Assembly (NCBI GenBank): GCA_942493135.1
Contig: OW818684.1
Location: 5,456,001-5,520,000, forward strand
Direction: 5' to 3'
DNA: 64,000 nt
From: Planctellipticum sp942493135
Lineage (GTDB): Bacteria > Planctomycetota > Planctomycetia > Planctomycetales > Planctomycetaceae
The notes beneath the pieces were generated by a model. The model saw nothing but the letters and a program-made list of their open reading frames with translations. It searched no databases and had not been told where the DNA came from. Shown one piece after another: positions 25,284-34,045 of the stretch (positions are counted from its first letter, which is position 1; the number at the start of each line of letters is the position of its first letter). The position numbers were made by a program, and so were the translations under genes.

Positions 25284-26762
25284 TCACTCCACCTTGCCGG
25301 TCAGGACCGCCGCGGTCGTCGTCCCGAAGCCGACGTTCGTCTCAGACGCAAGCTGGACTTCGTCGCCGGAGAACGTCAGACGAAGCGTCACCACGAACGG
25401 CGTTTCGTGGAAACAGAGCTTGGCGGTGAGCTGATTGTCCGCAGTCCAGGCGCCGCAGGCCGAGACCGGTTGTTCGGGCAATCGGTTCCAGGTCCCCTTG
25501 CCGTTCTGCCAGCGGTCGCGACCCAGCACGAGGCGCCGTTCGACACCGTCGATCCGCATTACGAACGTGACCAGCACCTGGTCGCCTTCGGAGCGCTGCA
25601 GCGAGATCGATTCGAGCTGGCGGTCGTTTGACGGAAACGCAAATGTCTTGCCGAAAACCTCGGCCGGAGCGCCGGATCCCAGCGGCGTCGGCAGCGTCAG
25701 GGATTTCAGCCGCTGTTCGAGTCGGGCGCGGACTTCGGGATTCTCGGCAAGCGACTCCGGGCGAAACGCAGGCAGGAGTTTGTCCCAGACGAGATTCAGC
25801 ACCGCCTGCATATCCTTCACGCCGCTGGTGATCGCAATCACAGCGTCCTGGTCGGGAAGGACGATACAGTATTGCCCGAAGGCCCCGTCGCCCCGATAGC
25901 CGCCGTGGCGGCAGCGCCAGAATTGGTAGCCGTAGCCCTGATCCCAGTCGCTGTGGGGATTGCTGCCGTTGGAAGTCTGCAGTTGAGTGGCGGCCTCAAT
26001 CCAAGCTTCCGGGACAAGCTGTTTCCCCTGCCAGCAGCCTTTCTGCAGATACAACTGGCCGAAACTGGCGATATCCTCCGTCCGGATGCTCAGTCCGTAG
26101 CCCCCCGTCGAAATTCCCTGCGGACTCAGTTCCCAGGCGGGATTTCGGATTCCAAGCGGTTCGAACAATCGAGGTCGCAGATATTCGACGACTGTTTCAC
26201 CAGTCGCCTTCTGTAACATAGCCGAGGCCATGTACGTCGCCGACGTGTTGTACATGAAGTGCGTGCCCGGCTTGAACGGGGTCGGATGCGCCAGGAACGT
26301 CTTCGTCCAGGATTGATCGAGCGGCCGCGGGGGCTCGGTCTGCTGGCCAGTGCTCATTCTGAGCAGGTCGCGGAGTCGCATTGCCTTGAGATTGTTGCTC
26401 GGGTCGGCGGGCGCCTCGTCGGGAAAGGCCTTGAGAACCTCGTCATCCAGGCTGAGCTTTCCTTCGGCGATAGCGAGTCCCACGGCAGTCGACGTGAAAC
26501 TCTTGCTGAGCGAATACAGCGAATGGTTCGCTTCGGGATGATAGGGCGACCACCAGCCCTCGGCGACGACGTGACCGTGCCTGACCAGCATGAAACTGTG
26601 GAGGGAGTCGAGTTGTTGATCGGCGGCGTCGATGAACTCCTGAATTGCCGCCGATGAGACACCCCGGGCCTCGGGGGTGCTGCGCGGCAGGCCTGCGATC
26701 GCGATTGCCGACTGGCTCAAGACGTATGCCCCGACGCACGCCCCAAGAAAGAAATCTCTCAT
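25284..26762 (-). CDS. secreted serine hydrolase of the beta-lactamase/DD-peptidase superfamily
   Basis: 492 residues with a signal peptide (FFLGACVGAYVLSQSAIAIAG). The nucleophile motif SxxK is in YSLSKSFTSTAVG, the YxN motif is in MYNTSATYMAS, and HGGYRGDGAFGQ is in the position of the third (KTG-like) motif. This is the class C beta-lactamase/esterase type (beta-lactamase family PF00144). After residue 370 a separate C-terminal beta domain follows. Members act as esterases, D-amino acid peptidases or cell-wall enzymes; no substrate can be named. It is followed by a possible operon partner at 25200. Confidence 0.88.
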   Translation of the reverse strand: MRDFFLGACVGAYVLSQSAIAIAGLPRSTPEARGVSSAAIQEFIDAADQQLDSLHSFMLVRHGHVVAEGWWSPYHPEANHSLYSLSKSFTSTAVGLAIAEGKLSLDDEVLKAFPDEAPADPSNNLKAMRLRDLLRMSTGQQTEPPRPLDQSWTKTFLAHPTPFKPGTHFMYNTSATYMASAMLQKATGETVVEYLRPRLFEPLGIRNPAWELSPQGISTGGYGLSIRTEDIASFGQLYLQKGCWQGKQLVPEAWIEAATQLQTSNGSNPHSDWDQGYGYQFWRCRHGGYRGDGAFGQYCIVLPDQDAVIAITSGVKDMQAVLNLVWDKLLPAFRPESLAENPEVRARLEQRLKSLTLPTPLGSGAPAEVFGKTFAFPSNDRQLESISLQRSEGDQVLVTFVMRIDGVERRLVLGRDRWQNGKGTWNRLPEQPVSACGAWTADNQLTAKLCFHETPFVVTLRLTFSGDEVQLASETNVGFGTTTAAVLTGKVE

Positions 26763-27030
26763 GCTGCTCGTTTCCTGAAGATGCGATCCATCGATTGTGA
26801 AGATGTCTGGTGAAGCTATCGGCGGAAGTGTGGATGAGCAAGTCGCGGCCGTGAGAGAGGCTGCGTTGAGGGCGCCACGAATGCGTAACCGTTCAAAAAA
26901 CGTTGGACAGAAACTTCCGGCAGGCTATCGTGGATGATTGGCGACTGATCGCCGAATCCTGCACGGCCGCGGCTCTGGCGTGCAGGATTCCGGTCGTGAC
27001 TGTCGCTCTCAGGGAGGAAGGCGGTGGATC

Positions 27031-27258
27031 ATGAAACTGGCGGCCTGCGACCGATTCTCGGACTTGTCACCTGACGAGATTCATCAGACTCAGCAGCGGA
27101 TTGCGGCAGCCTTTGGCGACGCGTTCGCGGCGGCGCTGGCCGATGACGAGTTTGGAACTGGCGACCCGGTAGAAATTGTCGACGCAGCGGGTGTCGCCGC
27201 AGGCGAATCACGTGTGCCGTACCGGCCCGGCGTCGTTCTGCCGCAGCCGCGCCCCTGA
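27031..27258 (+). CDS. small acidic hypothetical protein
   Basis: 75 residues from ATG 27031, with an AGGGAGG site 13 bases upstream. Its sequence (SDLSPDEIHQTQQRIAAAFGDAFAAAL) forms a helix, then a short turn and a Pro-rich end. It has no recognisable domain. It is a low-confidence gene: the minus strand also has an open frame across it, but the plus-strand frame has a real ribosome-binding site and plausible composition. Confidence 0.4.
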   Translation: MKLAACDRFSDLSPDEIHQTQQRIAAAFGDAFAAALADDEFGTGDPVEIVDAAGVAAGESRVPYRPGVVLPQPRP

Positions 27259-27344
27259 TCGAATCGGGTTCCGCCTCGACGAGCCCGCGGCGCCGCGTGA
27301 TAATTGATGACGCATCGCGCACCGCACTCTGTCGAGGCGATCTC

Positions 27345-28586
27345 ATGACTTCCGGACGACTCCTCGGAGTGGTGTTGACGACTTGTCTGTTCGTGACGCC
27401 CGTGCTGGCGCAGTCGAAGTCCGCGCCGCGCGATCAACTGGCAGTCGATGTCGTTTCGCTCAAGACCGGACGTTCGTTGCGGGGCGCGGTCCTGTATCGA
27501 TCGCCGAAAGCGGATGTCTCCGTCGCGGTCTCTCGGTCATGGCTGAAGCAGGCCAATCCGGCCTATTACGAACAGGCGGCTGCGGCCGATGCACTTTCGC
27601 AGCGCGAGGCCTGGACGCAGACGCGCGACCGGCTGAAATTGCTGCTGGAATTGCCGCCGGAGCAGCCTCGGCTGGCGTTTTTCTACCGGTCGGAACTCGA
27701 ACGACTGGAAGAGTTGCTGGGGAAGGACGATCCGTTGGAGACGTTGTTTCTGGTTCTCGATCTGCCGGCGGCGTCGGTCGGTCGAGTGACGTTGGCAAAT
27801 CCCGAACGACGAAAGCTGGCACTGCTGGCGTGGCAGGAGGAAATCCCCGATGTCGAGACCCGCGATGCAAACTCGCTGAAGCAGATCCTGGTGAAGGAGG
27901 GGGTGCCGCTGGAGGGTCCGTTGCCGGATCTTTCCGACCGTCTCCCCGCTCAGCCGCAAAGCGAGCGGGAATGGGAAGCCCGGCTGGCGATCGTCGAATA
28001 TGCACTCGGCCGGCCGCTGGACTTTCAGGGGATGGGTTCGACGATCGTGCGGACGGGGGCCGATCAACCCGTCGATCTGGCGGCTGTGCTGCCCAGGCTG
28101 TTGCAGGAACAGGTGGGCTCGGTCCTGGACGATCTCCTCGGGAACGCGAGACCCACCGGGAAGCCGGTCGACGATCGCGAACTGCTCAAGCCGGCAATCG
28201 CCGAGGCGGAAACAGCGGGATCTCGCGGCTTTCGTCTGACTCGGCTGCAGCTCAACGCCGAGACGAGCCAGGTAATGGTTGAAACTTGCTTCGTGGCCCG
28301 GCTGAGTCCCGACGACTGGCAGCCCGTGTGGGCAGCCGTGGAGCACGCCGATGGGAGACAGGCCCGGCCGGAGCAGGAAGCGCAGATCGAGGCCGATCCG
28401 CAATTGCAGACGGCTCTCAAGTCCATCAAATCCCTGGGGCTGGGGGTGGAGGACAGCCTGCGGCAGGCGATCCGGGTCGGAGCAGCGACGATGGCCGCCC
28501 AGCAGGGGGCGGACGGGCGGTTCTTCGAGCTGCGCGAGCGATACACGCGACGGCTGGACGGGCCGCGGCTGCCTGTGACCGAATAA
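27345..28586 (+). CDS. secreted helical hypothetical protein
   Basis: 413 residues from ATG 27345. Signal peptide: MTSGRLLGVVLTTCLFVTPVLAQ. The mature protein has a short beta segment (VDVVSLKTGRSLRGAVLYR) and then long helical charged stretches (LKLLLELPPEQPRLAFFYRSELERL). Domains are not recognisable. The composition, length and leader are typical of uncharacterised periplasmic planctomycete proteins. It ends 15 bases before a convergent gene. Confidence 0.7.
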   Translation: MTSGRLLGVVLTTCLFVTPVLAQSKSAPRDQLAVDVVSLKTGRSLRGAVLYRSPKADVSVAVSRSWLKQANPAYYEQAAAADALSQREAWTQTRDRLKLLLELPPEQPRLAFFYRSELERLEELLGKDDPLETLFLVLDLPAASVGRVTLANPERRKLALLAWQEEIPDVETRDANSLKQILVKEGVPLEGPLPDLSDRLPAQPQSEREWEARLAIVEYALGRPLDFQGMGSTIVRTGADQPVDLAAVLPRLLQEQVGSVLDDLLGNARPTGKPVDDRELLKPAIAEAETAGSRGFRLTRLQLNAETSQVMVETCFVARLSPDDWQPVWAAVEHADGRQARPEQEAQIEADPQLQTALKSIKSLGLGVEDSLRQAIRVGAATMAAQQGADGRFFELRERYTRRLDGPRLPVTE

Positions 28587-28601
28587 GGTGACATTGCCGA
28601 T

Positions 28602-29075
28602 TCACTCGTGACCGCCATCGTGGTCGGTTGCGTGGCGAGGAAGTGACGGGCCAACTACAAACTTGATTCGTCCTGAGCGAAATTCGCGGACACGAACCTC
28701 GATCCTTCCGTTGCATGCGGAGTACCGATGCCGTCGAATTGCCGGGTCGGATTCGACGGGCTCGTCAGTCTCAGAATGGAGCGTCAGCGAGAGTACGGGC
28801 GGCCCCAGCTGGGCCGTGAGATCGGCCAGCGTCAGTGCGTCCTTCAAATCCTGGAGGACGCGGTTGGTCTCTTCCTGGGTTTCTGCCATTGTTTTGGCGA
28901 TGGTCGCCACAATGGGGAACGCGTGTCCGCAATACGGACAGTAGCGAAGAATCGAATAGCCGCCCGAGTCGTGATAGCTCAAGGTGCACGTTTCGAGGTC
29001 GACACTCCATTCGAGCGGCGAATGTCGATTCTCGATCGCGCGCTGCACGCTCTGGCAACAGTGGGTATGAGACAT
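28602..29075 (-). CDS. hypothetical protein with a CPYCG knuckle
   Basis: 157 residues from ATG 29075, chosen over an earlier in-frame ATG because the family-like region begins at MSHTHCCQSVQRAIENRHSP. It contains a single pair of Cys in RYCPYCGHAF and an N-terminal HTHCC, together enough to bind one zinc ion. The C-terminal half has strands (RIEVRVREFRSGRIKFVVG). No homology is recognised. It lies on the minus strand, 164 bases downstream of the membrane protein gene that follows in these coordinates. Confidence 0.6.
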   Translation of the reverse strand: MSHTHCCQSVQRAIENRHSPLEWSVDLETCTLSYHDSGGYSILRYCPYCGHAFPIVATIAKTMAETQEETNRVLQDLKDALTLADLTAQLGPPVLSLTLHSETDEPVESDPAIRRHRYSACNGRIEVRVREFRSGRIKFVVGPSLPRHATDHDGGHE

Positions 29076-29239
29076 CGTGAACGCCCTGAACCGAGTCGAT
29101 TGCCTCGCGATTCGCGGCAAGACGCAATGTCTAGATTACTCGACCAGAACCGAGCTGGCGACAGGAATCATGTAGGGGTTTTCCCCCAATTGCAGCGGAT
29201 TCGCGGAGCGATCAACGCAGTCTCGGACAAGAGATTGGC

Positions 29240-29932
29240 TCACCACCCGGTCGCCGAGACTCGTTCAGGATCGTTGAGCTGCTTCAGCAGCTCGATGCGG
29301 CCCCAGCGGAAGCAGCGGATCGTCAGCCACGCGGTCGCGCACGAGATCGCGGCAAAGATCCAGGGTGGATACCACAGGTCGTACGATTCCAGGTGCAGCG
29401 CGGACTCATCGGACGAGAGAAAGGCGTCAATCCGGTCGGCGGCTGTCGGATCGAAGCCTTCCAGGAATCCCGAATCGATTTCCTGGCCCGTCGTGATCTT
29501 CACCATCGAATCACGAACCTGGAGAACTTCGCGGACGTCAGGATACGTGTGCTGGGCGAAGACCTGCCGATCAAACCATGCGTACGACGTCCGGACGCAG
29601 TCGACTTCGCCATTCGGCCGGCGGGTGCAGTCGCAGGCCAGGTGGCCGATGAAGAAGGCGCTAGCGGTCAGAGAGCCCAGCGTCGCCAGTCCGAAGCTGG
29701 CCATCGAACGGAACGGCCCGGCGCCGGGCGAATGGGAACCGATCGAACGTCCCGGCCCGGCAATCAGCAGGTCGAGGCTGGAAATTGCGCCGAAAACGAC
29801 GCCCCCCGCGATGCCTGCCAGCCCCCAGAGCCAGCCCCATGGAAAGCCGGCGACACCCCCGAGGATTCCTCCGACGACGACACCCAGGCCAAGCGCGAGC
29901 GGGACAGAGCGAACGAGCGGCGGAGCGGACAT
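29240..29932 (-). CDS. hypothetical membrane protein
   Basis: 230 residues. Three hydrophobic helices occupy the first 100 residues (VPLALGLGVVVGGILGGVAG, then WGWLWGLAGIAGGVVFGAI, then FGLATLGSLTASAFFIGHLA). A soluble loop rich in Asp and Cys follows (CDCTRRPNGEVDC), and one helix is near the end (WIFAAISCATAWLTIRCF). The loop probably faces the periplasm, where the two Cys pairs could form disulfides. No known family is apparent. It is divergent from the PQQ-type gene at 30137. Confidence 0.6.
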   Translation of the reverse strand: MSAPPLVRSVPLALGLGVVVGGILGGVAGFPWGWLWGLAGIAGGVVFGAISSLDLLIAGPGRSIGSHSPGAGPFRSMASFGLATLGSLTASAFFIGHLACDCTRRPNGEVDCVRTSYAWFDRQVFAQHTYPDVREVLQVRDSMVKITTGQEIDSGFLEGFDPTAADRIDAFLSSDESALHLESYDLWYPPWIFAAISCATAWLTIRCFRWGRIELLKQLNDPERVSATGW

Positions 29933-30136
29933 GGGGGATTTTCTCGCGGCGACAGATGGCGATTCCGGATTGTTCGCTCAATTTAGCGGTTGGCGGGGAG
30001 TCTTGTCAGCCGGGTGCACCGGGGCAAACCGCCCCGCGGAAGTGTGAAATCCCTCACGGCTTTCTTTGCGCAAATCGCGTAGAATCCGGCGGCTCAAGGA
30101 AATCCGTTCGTTCCTCGTTTCGAAGGTCTGGCCGTG

Positions 30137-31432
30137 ATGCGATTCGCTCTTCCCCGCTGGTGGCTGTGTGCGGTGTTCGCTTTGGCAGGCGCAACCTCGC
30201 CTGTCGCCGCTCAGGACGCGTCCACGGAACTGGACGACTTCCCGAAGTTGAACGCCGCGACCGACTGGCCGTGGTGGCGCGGGCCGTCGCGGAACGGGAT
30301 CGCCAGCCAGACGCCGGTGCCGACGAAGTTGAGCGACGCCGACAATGTGGTCTGGAAGGTGCCGGTGCCGGGACGGGGGCATTCGTCGCCGATCGTCGTC
30401 GGAGACCGGGTGTTCCTGACGACCGCCGACGAAAAATCGCAGATCCACTCGGTGCTGGCCTTCGACCGCGCCACGGGGAAGTCGCTCTGGACGACCGACG
30501 TCAATCAAGGGAAATTCCCCGCGAAGAATCACGCTAAGAACACCGAAGCCTCGGCGACTCTCGCCTGCGACGGCGACCGGCTGTATGCCAGCTTCTACGC
30601 GCATGACGCCGTGCTGGCGGCGGCGCTGGATCTGGATGGGACGATCGTCTGGAAAGAAGACGTCTGCCGGTTCCGGCCGACGATGTTCGAATACGGCTAT
30701 GCACCGTCGCCGCTGATCTACAAGGACACCGTCATCATCGCCGCAGAATACGACGGGCCGAGCTTTCTGATAGCGCTCGATCGGGCGACGGGCAAACAGG
30801 TCTGGGAGACCCCCCGGCGGAACAGTATTTCGTTCTCAACACCCGTGGTGACGTCCGCCGGCGGGAAAGAACAGCTCCTGATCAGCGGCCACGAACTGGT
30901 GTCGGCCTTCAATCCTGCCGACGGCAAGCCCCTCTGGAAGGTTCCGGGGACGACGCATGCGACGTGCGGCACGATGGTCTGGGACGGCGACATCGTCTTT
31001 GCGAGCGGCGGATACCCGAAGGCGGAAACCCTAGCCGTCAAAGCGGACGGCAGCAAGGTCCTCTGGAGGAACAACCAGAAGTGCTACGAGCAGTCGATGC
31101 TGGCGTTTGACGGATATCTCTACGCGTTGACCGACGGCGGAGTAATGTTCTGCTGGCGCGGCAGCGACGGAAAAGAAATGTGGAAGCACCGGCTGACCGG
31201 CCCGGTCAGCGCCTCGCCGGTGCTGGCGGGGGGTAACATCTACCAGGCCAACGAGCGCGGCACGCTGTACGTCTTCAAGCCGAATCCGGCGAAGTTCGAC
31301 CTGGTCGAAGAAAACCAGGTCGGCAACGACGCTTTCCCCAGCCCGGCGATCTGCGGCGGCCAGATCTTCCTGCGAGTCGCCCAGCGGACGGGAGACAAGC
31401 GGCAGGAGTTCTTGTACTGCTTTGGGAAGTAG
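30137..31432 (+). CDS. secreted PQQ-type beta-propeller protein (BamB-like)
   Basis: 431 residues from ATG 30137 (a GTG one codon earlier is equally possible; GAAGG precedes both). Signal peptide: MRFALPRWWLCAVFALAGATSPVAAQ. The block WPWWRGPSRNGIA is a hallmark of the planctomycete PQQ-like propeller family. Repeated blades have tryptophan docking motifs, such as SVLAFDRATGKSLWTTD, LIALDRATGKQVWETP and SAFNPADGKPLWKVPG. The function is unknown; a redox or assembly role is possible. A dispersed word repeat begins immediately after the stop codon. Confidence 0.88.
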   Translation: MRFALPRWWLCAVFALAGATSPVAAQDASTELDDFPKLNAATDWPWWRGPSRNGIASQTPVPTKLSDADNVVWKVPVPGRGHSSPIVVGDRVFLTTADEKSQIHSVLAFDRATGKSLWTTDVNQGKFPAKNHAKNTEASATLACDGDRLYASFYAHDAVLAAALDLDGTIVWKEDVCRFRPTMFEYGYAPSPLIYKDTVIIAAEYDGPSFLIALDRATGKQVWETPRRNSISFSTPVVTSAGGKEQLLISGHELVSAFNPADGKPLWKVPGTTHATCGTMVWDGDIVFASGGYPKAETLAVKADGSKVLWRNNQKCYEQSMLAFDGYLYALTDGGVMFCWRGSDGKEMWKHRLTGPVSASPVLAGGNIYQANERGTLYVFKPNPAKFDLVEENQVGNDAFPSPAICGGQIFLRVAQRTGDKRQEFLYCFGK

Positions 31433-31438
31433 TTTTTT

Positions 31439-31461
31439 GTCAGTGGTCCGTCGTCAGTGGT
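31439..31461. repeat. GTCAGT/GTCCGT word repeat after the PQQ gene
   Basis: The segment reads TGTCAGTGGTCCGTCGTCAG and continues TGG. It shares its words with 6480-6512 and 32384-32401. It starts seven bases after the stop codon, preceded by a T-run, but no hairpin is visible, so it is not a classical terminator. Confidence 0.5.
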
Positions 31462-31671
31462 GAAAGTCGGAGTCCGCGCTGATGGTGGGCCCAGCAGACA
31501 CACGACGATCTGCAGAGATCGGGCGGCGCAAGCTCTGCGCAAACGGCTTGACGCTGACGAATGACCTCAGCGGTCACCTTTCAACCGGTCAACTTCGGGT
31601 ATCAATAACGACGGCTCAAGCTGCCGACTCCGCACGTCCAGAATTCCTGAGTTTACGCCGTCGAAGTTCAA

Positions 31672-32205
31672 TCACTCGCGTTTTCCCATGTTCGCCGGTG
31701 CGTTCTCCAGGTCCAGCGACATGACGACGCTTTCGTAGTTTGTCTGCGGACGCCAGTCGCAGCGGTCGACGATCCGGTAGCCCCACGATTCGTACATGGA
31801 GATGAGCGCCTTAGCCGGCGCGGCGGTATCGAGGGCAATCACCGTGGCGCCTTCGCTGGCTGCTGTCGAAAGGGCATGCGCATGCAGTCGTTTGCCGTAC
31901 CCTTTCCCTTTGCACTCAGGCGAGACGCAAAACTGCGCGAAGGTCCAGACAAACGGGTTTCGGTAGAGCGGAACTGGCGACTCCGGGTTCGGCGGCCGGA
32001 CGATGATCGTGCCGACAAACCTCGCGTCTTCCAGCATGACGAAGCCGGTTCCGGTTGCGAAACGCTGCGCCGTGTCCTCAGCGGTCTGATGAGTCCCCCA
32101 ATAGCGAAGCCCGTTCGCCGCGTGCGGTGCATAGGCAGCGCGAACCAGGGCCGCGATACTCGCGAGGTCATCGGTCTTTGACAGCCGCCGGATCTGAACT
32201 GACAT
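31672..32205 (-). CDS. GNAT family N-acetyltransferase
   Basis: 177 residues from ATG 32205; an ATG at 32214 is an alternative, but its Shine-Dalgarno-like GGGGG would lie only two bases from that start. The acetyl-CoA motif is in FCVSPECKGKGYGKRLHAHAL (the K-x-x-G-x-G/A type loop), with typical strands before (FVGTIIVRPP) and after (VIALDTAA). Such proteins acetylate amino groups of small molecules or proteins; the substrate is unknown. It lies between a plus-strand PQQ gene (convergent) and a Tat-exported protein. Confidence 0.88.
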   Translation of the reverse strand: MSVQIRRLSKTDDLASIAALVRAAYAPHAANGLRYWGTHQTAEDTAQRFATGTGFVMLEDARFVGTIIVRPPNPESPVPLYRNPFVWTFAQFCVSPECKGKGYGKRLHAHALSTAASEGATVIALDTAAPAKALISMYESWGYRIVDRCDWRPQTNYESVVMSLDLENAPANMGKRE

Positions 32206-32570
32206 CGGTACCATGTCCCCCGAGACAGTTAACAAACGCCCGGTCGGAATCGCGTCGCGACAGATCCTGACATCCGGGCGCGGCCAACGTCAACAGGCGG
32301 AAGACGCGCCCGGCAAGGAACAGGTTCGCGAACTGCGACGGATCATCGAAGTCGAGGCGGTGCGCCCCTTCACCGGCATGGGGTCTGTCAGTTGTCAGTT
32401 GCGCTGCCAACGGTCGATGCGAGCCGCATTCCCTGCGAAATGCAACCTTTCTCGTCTTGGCGTCTTCGCGTACTTCGTTGCGCCTTGGCGTGAGATCTTC
32501 GGCCTTTGAAATCCTCTGTGCCTCTGCCAACTCTGCGTCCCTGCGTGAGATCGTTGTTCGATCCGTTGCT
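32206..32570. other. 365-base gap with word-like repeats
   Basis: The gap holds TGTCAGTTGTCAGTT (32384-32401) and a run of similar phrases from 32448 to 32553, such as CTTGGCGTCTTCGCGTACTT, CTTGGCGTGAGATC and CTGCGTCCCTGCGTGAGATC. These resemble one another and the words at other gene ends in the window. No gene, hairpin or promoter stands out. Confidence 0.45.
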
Positions 32571-33950
32571 TCAGCCGGTCACGAGGGCTTTGCTGCCGCC
32601 GCGGAGGATTTCTTCGGAGGACGGTTCGGTGAAGGCGACGCTGACTTCGTAGCCTCCCTGCGGGTAGGCTTCGGCGACCGGAATGTACCAGGGACCGCCG
32701 TCGCCATACGCGGCGGTGGCGACGAAGCGATCCGGGGCGGTGGCCTGAGCGCCGAGCTGGTACTCGATAAAACTCTCGGCGGGGAGATGCAGCAGCGTCG
32801 TCTGGTTGACGTGCAGAGCGCTGAGGACGATCGGCTCTTTCCGTTCACAACGCCGGAGCCAGCTCAGCATCATTGCCGGGCGAATCCGGTTGGCGACCGC
32901 ATTGTCCTTTTTCCGGACTTGCGTCATCAAGTCCGTCTCGTTGAATGTCGCTCGCGGTTGCAGCAGGATGTCGCGGGTCTGCCAGGCGGCCTGGGCGATC
33001 TTCTGAGGCTGCAGCGATTTTTCACTGGCGACCATCGCCGCGTACATGCGGTCGGTCATCTCCACGCGGGCCTCCGGCGAGCCGTTGTTGTACTTGCCCG
33101 CGGCGATGTTGCCCGAACAACCGGTGAAGTAGATGTGTGCGCAACCCGGCTCGGCCGCCTGGCGACGCTTGCGGGCGAGGCCGACGAATTCGCTGCAGAC
33201 TTTGCCGTCGCCGTAGTAGCTCATCGGATGGCAGGCGTAGTAGTGGAACGCCGCGAGCTTGGTCGGGCCGTCGTAGAAGGCGACCGTCTTGAGCCAGGGA
33301 TCGATCAGCCCCTCGGGGAGCTCCCAGTGTTTGGGGTTCTTGCTCGAACTGCCGCGCCAGTCGACGATTTTTCCGTCCGGACCCACGAACCGGCGATTTC
33401 CGGCGACCTTTTCCACTTTGGCCTGGCCGGTGGCAATATGGCTGACCGGACGCAGATTCTTCAAAGCCGCAGACACCGCTGCGGCCCCGCGGTCGAGGGA
33501 TTGCTCGAAGAAGTCGACGAAGACGTTGTGCGGCAGATCCCCCTCGGCCATGAGGATCCGTTCCGTCTCCAGGCAGACGAACGGGGCGTTGTGCTGATGG
33601 ACGCACTGCACGGCCACGCGGTCCGGCGTCGTCCCCGCGGCCTGCGCCAGCCGGGCCCGCCACTGCAGATGGGCTTCGTTGAGGATGCCGGTCCAGTCGA
33701 CCGCGCAGATCACGATCGGCGCTCCCGCCCCGGTGATCACGACGCCGATGGCTTCTTCCGGATCGTCCATGCCATCGACCGGCTTGATCCAGCCGCCGCA
33801 GAGGGGATGCCCCATCGGCGGACTGACATCAAACTTGAACGTCGCCAGCTTGAGAGACGGCGCTTCCGCACCGAAGCTGAAATCCGGAAGGAGTAAACCG
33901 GCGGTGGCGGCGGTCAGGCTGGTTTCGAGGAACTGGCGGCGAGTCGGCAT
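32571..33950 (-). CDS. Tat-exported neutral/alkaline ceramidase-like protein
   Basis: 459 residues. The N-terminus MPTRRQFLETSLTAATAGLL is a twin-arginine signal. The body resembles the N-terminal catalytic region of neutral ceramidases as carried by planctomycetes: a metal-binding-type VQCVHQHNAPF block, FHYYACHPMSYYGDGKV, and IYFTGCSGNIAAGKYN, where the Ser/Cys near the GNI motif would sit in the active site. True neutral ceramidases hydrolyse N-acyl linkages in ceramide. The His of HQHN and of CHPMS are the probable zinc ligands. Whether this protein acts on sphingolipid or another amide is unknown. No partner gene is adjacent. Confidence 0.75.
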   Translation of the reverse strand: MPTRRQFLETSLTAATAGLLLPDFSFGAEAPSLKLATFKFDVSPPMGHPLCGGWIKPVDGMDDPEEAIGVVITGAGAPIVICAVDWTGILNEAHLQWRARLAQAAGTTPDRVAVQCVHQHNAPFVCLETERILMAEGDLPHNVFVDFFEQSLDRGAAAVSAALKNLRPVSHIATGQAKVEKVAGNRRFVGPDGKIVDWRGSSSKNPKHWELPEGLIDPWLKTVAFYDGPTKLAAFHYYACHPMSYYGDGKVCSEFVGLARKRRQAAEPGCAHIYFTGCSGNIAAGKYNNGSPEARVEMTDRMYAAMVASEKSLQPQKIAQAAWQTRDILLQPRATFNETDLMTQVRKKDNAVANRIRPAMMLSWLRRCERKEPIVLSALHVNQTTLLHLPAESFIEYQLGAQATAPDRFVATAAYGDGGPWYIPVAEAYPQGGYEVSVAFTEPSSEEILRGGSKALVTG

Positions 33951-34045
33951 GCGTGGCTCCCGAGGAATGGAAGGGCAGGAGAACGCATCAAAGATAATCG
34001 ATGATTGCAGGAAGCGAAAGTCGCACGAGCCGAGGGGCGGTCAGG

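Noticed and set aside
32457..33896. 479-codon plus-strand frame over the ceramidase-like gene
   Set aside because: It is complementary to a Tat-signal protein with recognisable blocks, and its own translation has no family pattern.
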